Positions 59,201-64,000 of a stretch of 64,000 nucleotides of DNA are shown piece after piece (the stretch's first letter is position 1; the number at the start of each line of letters is the position of its first letter). A program made the translations under genes and the position numbers. Where the stretch lies: the NCBI GenBank assembly GCA_010015675.1, contig ML977008.1, positions 136,569 through 200,568 of the forward strand, read 5' to 3'. The notes beneath the pieces were generated by a model. It saw nothing but the letters and a program-made list of their open reading frames with translations. It was not told where the DNA came from and searched no databases. The DNA comes from Byssothecium circinans (lineage: Eukaryota; Ascomycota; Dothideomycetes; Pleosporales; Massarinaceae).

Positions 59201-61885
59201 TAAAGACCTATTATGCGCTAATAATCTTTAGTATTAATGATTCCTAAGTCCTATTCCCCTTATGGGCGTTTATCTCCCTAAGGATAGTAGGGTTCTAGAG
59301 GGGATTATCCCATAGTTATAGTATTTCATCATTAATGTTAGTAGCCGTGAACGCAGAGATCTCCACCAAGTGTTCTTAGAGTAGCAAGGGATTCATTAGC
59401 ATAATAATAGCTTAGCCTTATTTATTTGCGGCAGCACCCTTCGCACGCTACGTGGGTTTAATAACGCGACTAGAGCGTGTCATAGTCTTAGATGATCCTT
59501 CACGCAACGTAGTTAAAGAGGATAGGGGTTGTAACAGTTTACTAATATAGTTATTTTATCGCGGAGGTAGTAGTTAACCGCTTAACAAAGGACTAGTAGA
59601 ATTATCGTAGTTCCGCTAATCTAATTACTAGTAGGTGGTATATTACGCTAGTATAGCGGTTACCGCGATGAGGTGTTGCTAGTAGTAGCATGTTAGAATT
59701 CTTAGTACGGCTATTTAATGACACTTAAGGAGGTGGGACTGCCTTGAATAGACTAAAGGTAACGTCTTAGGTTTTAAGAATGACGTTTTAGTTAGGAATG
59801 TAGACTTATGTAGTCTTAGTATTACAACTATAGCTAATAATAAGAAAAACGCGTGACTTATAACTACCTATATTATGAGCGAAAAGTCCATCCAGGCGAA
59901 ACATTAAACCTTAGGCGCGAATAAAGTTATCAATCTTAAAGGTAACCCTCCTTTTAAGAGTGCTAAGCAGAGTTAGAATATATCCGTTATATGTTTTAAT
60001 ATAAGAGGAGCGTAGCCGTTAACGCACGAAGCCAGGAATACTAAAACATACCTAGAGTAGAAAGAGATCTTCCGGTCCTACTAGAATTTGCGGCTACCTA
60101 TATTATATAAGTGTGGCAAATCATACTCTTCGTAAGCATGCTAAAGTTTCTTCTTAAATACTAAATTAGCAACGGTAGGAGAATCAGGATAGCTAATATA
60201 TTAGGCGTGCTGTAAGGACATCTACTTAAAAGCCTTTGTCTTAATACCTCACGCATCTATGGATTGTCTATGTAGCCGCCGTATAGAAGAATTTGAAGGC
60301 AAAGCTAGAAGTTCTCGCCTGTAAGAAGGGTACGCTTAATGTTCTAGTAATTAGTTTAGGTGATAAGCTTCTTAAAGAGCTTATACTTATCTTCGCTACT
60401 AAATGTGCAGACGGAGAGAAGAGTACTATATTTAGCTGCGTGCTCCTATAAATATAGAATCTAGATGAACGTTTAGCCTTCTTTACATCTTCATAAGTTA
60501 GACTGTATAGCGTGATGCGTTGGTGGTTCTTGCGCGCCTGCTAGAGGTAGATAGGGCTGCTGCTCTGCTTAGCTAGAATGCGTACCGTTATTGGGTGATG
60601 CGCTTTAGAAGATCTCTGCGGTCATTGTCTGATAAGCTAGGAGCCAGAACCGTCGTATTGCTTAATAAGATAGCCGTGAGCTTTTAGCTCTTCCTATCTT
60701 GCGCGAACTCAGCTCTCGCCGCCTCTTCATACTCATTATACACAAACTTGTCTTCTAGCTAGACACGTAAGATGATGGGCGTAAGTAACATAAGCCTACT
60801 AATATCTATAAGTGAGTAGCTCTCTAAATGTCGTATTAGTGACTGTAGTTAGTTCCATCTAAACAGCATCTAGAAGTGTTGAAGCAAATAATCGCTGGCC
60901 ATTTAGGTGAAGGACTGCAGTAAATAGAACCTATAAAGCTAGTTTTGAAATACTACTAATATCTAATAATAGTATCATCCTTTAAGCATAGCGTTAAAAT
61001 TTATATCCCTACGCTGAACTTCGGCAGTAACATAAAAGTGGCAACTAAGTTTTGCATTTTATGAGAGATAACTAGAGTGCTTGTTTTACTGCAGCATATC
61101 TCCCATGAACGCTAGAGTTAGGTGCGTAGAGGAAGACGTCCTTATTCCTAATTTTAACATAGACTCTATGATTAAGTAATTATAAGGGCGTTTCTATTAG
61201 TGTCTATTAAGACTAGCAAAGCAAACGTAAACCCTATTAAGAGTGCGGTAGTATTCTAGTAGATACTAAAGCCATCCACATATATAGTATATAGGATAGA
61301 GGTAACCTCTTAACTAGGTTTTATGAATTTAGACACTAGATAGGCATGACTGAAATGCTCTAGTTTAAGTTTAGCTCTAATTAGCAAGGTAAGTCTAAGC
61401 GGGCGTATGAGCTTATCATGCATTTAAAGCATGCGTCAAATAATAAAATAAGTGGGTGATAGATGTGTTTTCTTTGTATAGTTATAATCTAGAAGTACCC
61501 CATGTAATCACGGATGGTATAAGTTAAATAGCATCTTCTATAATAAAGAGTTTAATACTAGGAGCAGCTACTAGTGGGGTCTTTAACTGCTTTAAGGGGA
61601 GTGTGAATAAAAGGCCTACTTACGTATAAAGCTTATGAAAGAGAATAGAGAGAGTGCCTGAATTATTTCTGTAAAAGTTCTTAGTAACTTGGCTAAGGTG
61701 ATACTAATGCTTTGCATAAGATAGATAGTATGTAAACTCTCTAGCTAAAGACTAAATAGATGACTACTATGCTAGGCTCTACTATAGTTTAATTACGTTA
61801 TTAATAAAATAGGCTAATCTATAGTAAAGTTAAGATTAGAGCTTCCCTAATAAAAGCTAGCTTATGAATAAGTGAATAGGATCAA
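56281..61885. other. Unresolved AT-rich stretch
   Basis: Coding-like fragments occur on both strands: plus strand around 57960-58250 (LNRGNNMPLVQLINTTLKL) and 59750-60120 (SISVI-type frames with GFKNDVLVRNVDLCSLSI), minus strand around 60500-60750 and 59400-59700. None could be joined into a gene or assigned a family. The open minus frame at 56921-57154 is probably chance. Confidence 0.3.
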
Positions 61886-61889
61886 AAAA

Positions 61890-62566
61890 ATTGAGTTTAT
61901 TAGGAGCTAGGATGCGTCCAGCGAAATATCGCACGAGCGCATAGTTATTAATGGTCTAATGTCTCTAGCATTTAAATCTGAATTAGCATCTAAGCCTTCT
62001 TTATCATCTTTAGTTGTAATAGGGCCTAGCTCAATTTCATCACTAGGGATAAGAGGAAGAACTACGTCTAGGGTAGTAATCTCTCCTTATGCTATGGCCT
62101 ACTCCACTCGTGCTATCTAGTTATTAATCATGTTAAACGTTATTAGTAAAATATTAAGGGCTTGCCTAATCAGGTCATCCTCATCAGTGGGCAAAATATT
62201 CTCGTCTAGTAACTTAGGGTAGGTAATCTATGTTCTAAGCGGGCGCGTTTTAACTATCTCGCGGATTAGTTCAGAATCTGATTCCATTTCATTAGAGGAG
62301 AGGTTGGCCATTTTTCGGGCACACATGGTAAGTAAGGTATAGGATGGATGTTAAGTAATAAAGACGCGTGCGAAGTTTGCATCTAGCTTGTACTAACGCT
62401 GATTATAGATGGTTGATTTGAGCGACTTCGCGCTGATCCCTAGGAGAGCTCCCTCTGATTCCTTTGCTCTGCTAAATTCCCTATTAACTGTAAGTTTTAC
62501 TCGCTGATTTGGATAGGGAAATATGGGTTTCACCTACGCTATAATTTCATATTCTGTCGCACTCAT
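61890..62566 (-). pseudogene. Hypothetical protein gene with RIP stops
   Basis: A minus-strand Met at 62566 starts MSATEYEIIA-stop-VKPIFPYPNQ and the frame continues to about 61890, roughly 225 codons, interrupted only by TAG/TAA at Trp/Gln positions. Readable parts are RVKLTVNRE, SRAKESEGALLGISAKSLKS, KLDANFARVFIT, ARKMANLSSNEMESDSELIR and LDVVLPLIPSDEIELGPITT. The C-terminal half is acidic. It lies at the border where composition returns to normal, and the 5' half is less damaged than the 3' half. No family is recognised. Confidence 0.5.
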
Positions 62567-63140
62567 AGAGTAGTCAACCTCAACACTATTTGTGATAGGC
62601 CGCGCTTTCGCCAGAATGCGAAGCTGATACGGGATCTCAAATTGCGCACAAGTATTGACATCGGAACTAGAGAATGTAGCAGGAGTGTTTTAGATGCGAA
62701 GTCTTGCTTAGAGTCGTGTTGTGGATGATGCACAGCACGCAGGCAGCTAGCGGGTTTGCTTGCGCTGGCGTAGGCTCTGCAATTGACCGTATAGGTCATG
62801 ATATGTAGTTCAAATTGAGCATAATGAAGAAATGCAAATCGTGGGCCCTAGATGTTTATGGCGAAGGAGTGAATTGACGTGTTGATGGGATGCAGAATTG
62901 GGTGTATGTCTTTACTGGTTCGCTAAGGATACCAATTCTCACGTGATTCCATAACCCCCGGGGCCGCCGTATCCATCGATGTACGTCCCAAAATAGAAGC
63001 CGCTAGCGCGCACGTTCCATCTCAACCGTCCTTGGCACGATTGCCCCGATCTTGCTGCGCCCTATTCTCGCAATCAATCGCGCGTCGACCGAGTAGTCTG
63101 AATTCCTCAGCTTCAATGTCAACGATACTGAAGCCGCACA
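62567..63140. other. Normal-composition spacer; holds a repeat copy
   Basis: Balanced composition. Open minus frames here (62563-62799 and 63003-63228) show no motif and are probably chance. The only recognisable item is the repeat copy at 62905-62975. Confidence 0.4.
62905..62975 (+). repeat. Un-mutated counterpart of the repeat at 12672-12740
   Basis: GTATGTCTTTACTGGTTCGC, then CTAAGGATACCAATTCTCAC and GTGATTCCATAACC, followed by a C/G-rich CCCCGGGGCCGCCG. This copy has the C/G states at all positions where the copy at 12672 has T/A, so it approximates the pre-RIP sequence. Confidence 0.7.
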
Positions 63141-63144
63141 AGTG

Positions 63145-63930
63145 AAAGTACCAACCCTCGTCGTCGTATCCCGGATGTGCATCATTTGAAGCGGAAGCTG
63201 GACAATTCGCCAACAACATCCGGAACACTCTCTACAGCCAGGGTATCGTCAGCAACAGGAAGACGCTTCAAATCGCTATACAGGAGCTAGGCGCTCAGCC
63301 CACACCTACGAACAAGCCTGCACTAAACCCCCCATCCAACAGCACTCCCCAGCCCCGCGTCAAAAAGCCCCGGAAATCCTACCCGGAATCTCCCACCTTC
63401 CAACGAATCCGCCACGGACCGCGCCAAAAGCACACCCAGGACTTCCCTCCCAACGGGTCCACACAAAGGCGTCTCAGCATCGTCAATCGCACTCCCTCCA
63501 CCCCCACCGCAGTCCCGCCCTCTCAGCATCCGCCGCCAACCTTACAAAGCAGCAGGCTTCGGCACCGCCTCGGCAACAGCATGACGCGTCCTCCCGTCGC
63601 ACTTTCAACGGTTCCGCATTCAGCCAGACGCCGTCGGGTGATCCGTATCGTGATTACCTGGCCGCTGCTTCGCGCGTTATGTCGCTGACGGGCGATACGA
63701 GGGTACGTGAGAATATCGCCAGGGTGAAGAGAGAGAGGGATGAGAGAGAGAATAGGGAATTGTCATGGCTGATTTTTTTTGGTGTCGTGTTAGACTGGCC
63801 CGAGTGCTTGGTGGTTAGGGCGCAGGCTGGTATGCCAAGGGGGGGGGAAGAGGGGGGTTTGTGTTTGTGTAGTATGTACACTACTACTTTTATTATCGCA
63901 GTGAGCGCGCATTTGCGTTTCCTTTAGCGT
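63145..63930 (+). CDS. Hypothetical protein, partial or intron-containing
   Basis: The plus-strand frame open from 63145 reads CASFEAEAGQFANNIRNTLY, SQGIVSNRKTLQIAIQELGA, then a Pro/Ser/Arg-rich low-complexity region to about 63540. A different plus frame then reads LTKQQASAPPRQQHDASSRR, TFNGSAFSQTPSGDPYRDYL and SRVMSLTGDTRVRENIARVK before a charged RERDERENRELSW end near 63765. The switch near 63520-63560 implies an intron, a frameshift, or that one frame is spurious; a third frame is also open in the low-complexity part. Composition is normal and RIP signs are absent. No family is recognised. This is the only candidate for a living gene in the window. Confidence 0.4.
63835..63857. repeat. 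G-rich run
   Basis: GGGGGGGGG followed by GGGGGG separated by AAGA, close to the 3' end of the hypothetical gene. A simple purine tract. Confidence 0.8.
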
Positions 63931-64000
63931 TTTTTCGGCCGTTTTCCCTTTTAGATTGGGAGACTTTGCATATGTTAGGGAAGGAAAGAAAAGCAAAGGA

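Noticed and set aside
59380..60500. Telomere-linked RecQ-type helicase relic
   Set aside because: Some fragments looked suggestive, but no helicase motif could be placed in a consistent frame on either strand.
63323..63529. Gly-rich minus-strand open frame
   Set aside because: It is antisense to a Pro-rich plus-strand low-complexity region and has no motif.

Overview
This window looks like a filamentous ascomycete chromosome segment heavily altered by repeat-induced point mutation (RIP). About 54 kb (roughly 116-30300 and 38900-62300) is AT-rich and full of TA, CTA and TAG. Old reading frames can still be followed there, but CAG, CAA and TGG codons have become TAG or TAA. Two less affected islands remain (about 30300-38900 and 62400-64000). 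Such two-speed composition is well known from Pezizomycotina; placement in a Dothideomycete-like plant-associated fungus is only a guess. I see no intact, confidently expressed gene. Almost everything is a pseudogene or mobile-element relic, so many borders are approximate and were read by eye.

Layout. The window opens inside the end of a pogo/Fot1-type element (1-48), followed by a 17-bp minisatellite and a long unidentified coding relic ending at an LTR-like block (3210-3373). A RIP-killed pogo transposon (4954-6500) is followed by a GH18 chitinase relic (6996-8475), a LINE relic (about 9170-10480), two ankyrin-repeat relics (- strand 11420-12260, + strand 13480-14640), two unidentified minus-strand relics (15720-18790), an F-box/LRR-type relic (18830-20270), and an unidentified minus-strand gene (20712-21419). 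A second pogo-type element (21796-22761) holds an 820-N assembly gap. To its right sit a DUF3723-like gene (-) and a patatin-like phospholipase gene (+), divergently arranged (22765-26790), then a hAT transposon (26805-29818).

The island at 31900-38890 is the best resolved part. An RBR (RING-IBR-RING) ubiquitin-ligase gene on the minus strand is split by a 5998-bp hAT element (32364-38361, 8-bp target duplication GCTTCACG). That element's own transposase gene is split by a second hAT element (33806-36997, duplication ACTTGAAG). The numbers fit: deleting each insertion plus one duplication copy restores the reading frame.

The second AT-rich block (38900-62300) holds another LTR-like block (40515-40674), a putative secreted coiled-coil relic (-), a coiled-coil relic (+), a MADS-box-like fragment, a long hypothetical gene with an 18-bp coding minisatellite, a GT8-type glycosyltransferase relic (53640-54710), a cysteine-rich relic (55490-56280) and a minus-strand hypothetical gene (about 61890-62566). 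Normal composition returns near 62.4 kb, with a partial hypothetical gene at 63145-63930.

Interpretation. DUF3723, patatin-like phospholipase and NLR/ankyrin-type genes are the known auxiliary gene set of Starship giant fungal transposons. Finding relics of these within about 15 kb suggests (inference) that part of this AT-rich block is a RIP-destroyed Starship or Starship-like cargo region, later used as a landing site by pogo and hAT elements. No tyrosine-recombinase captain was recognised.
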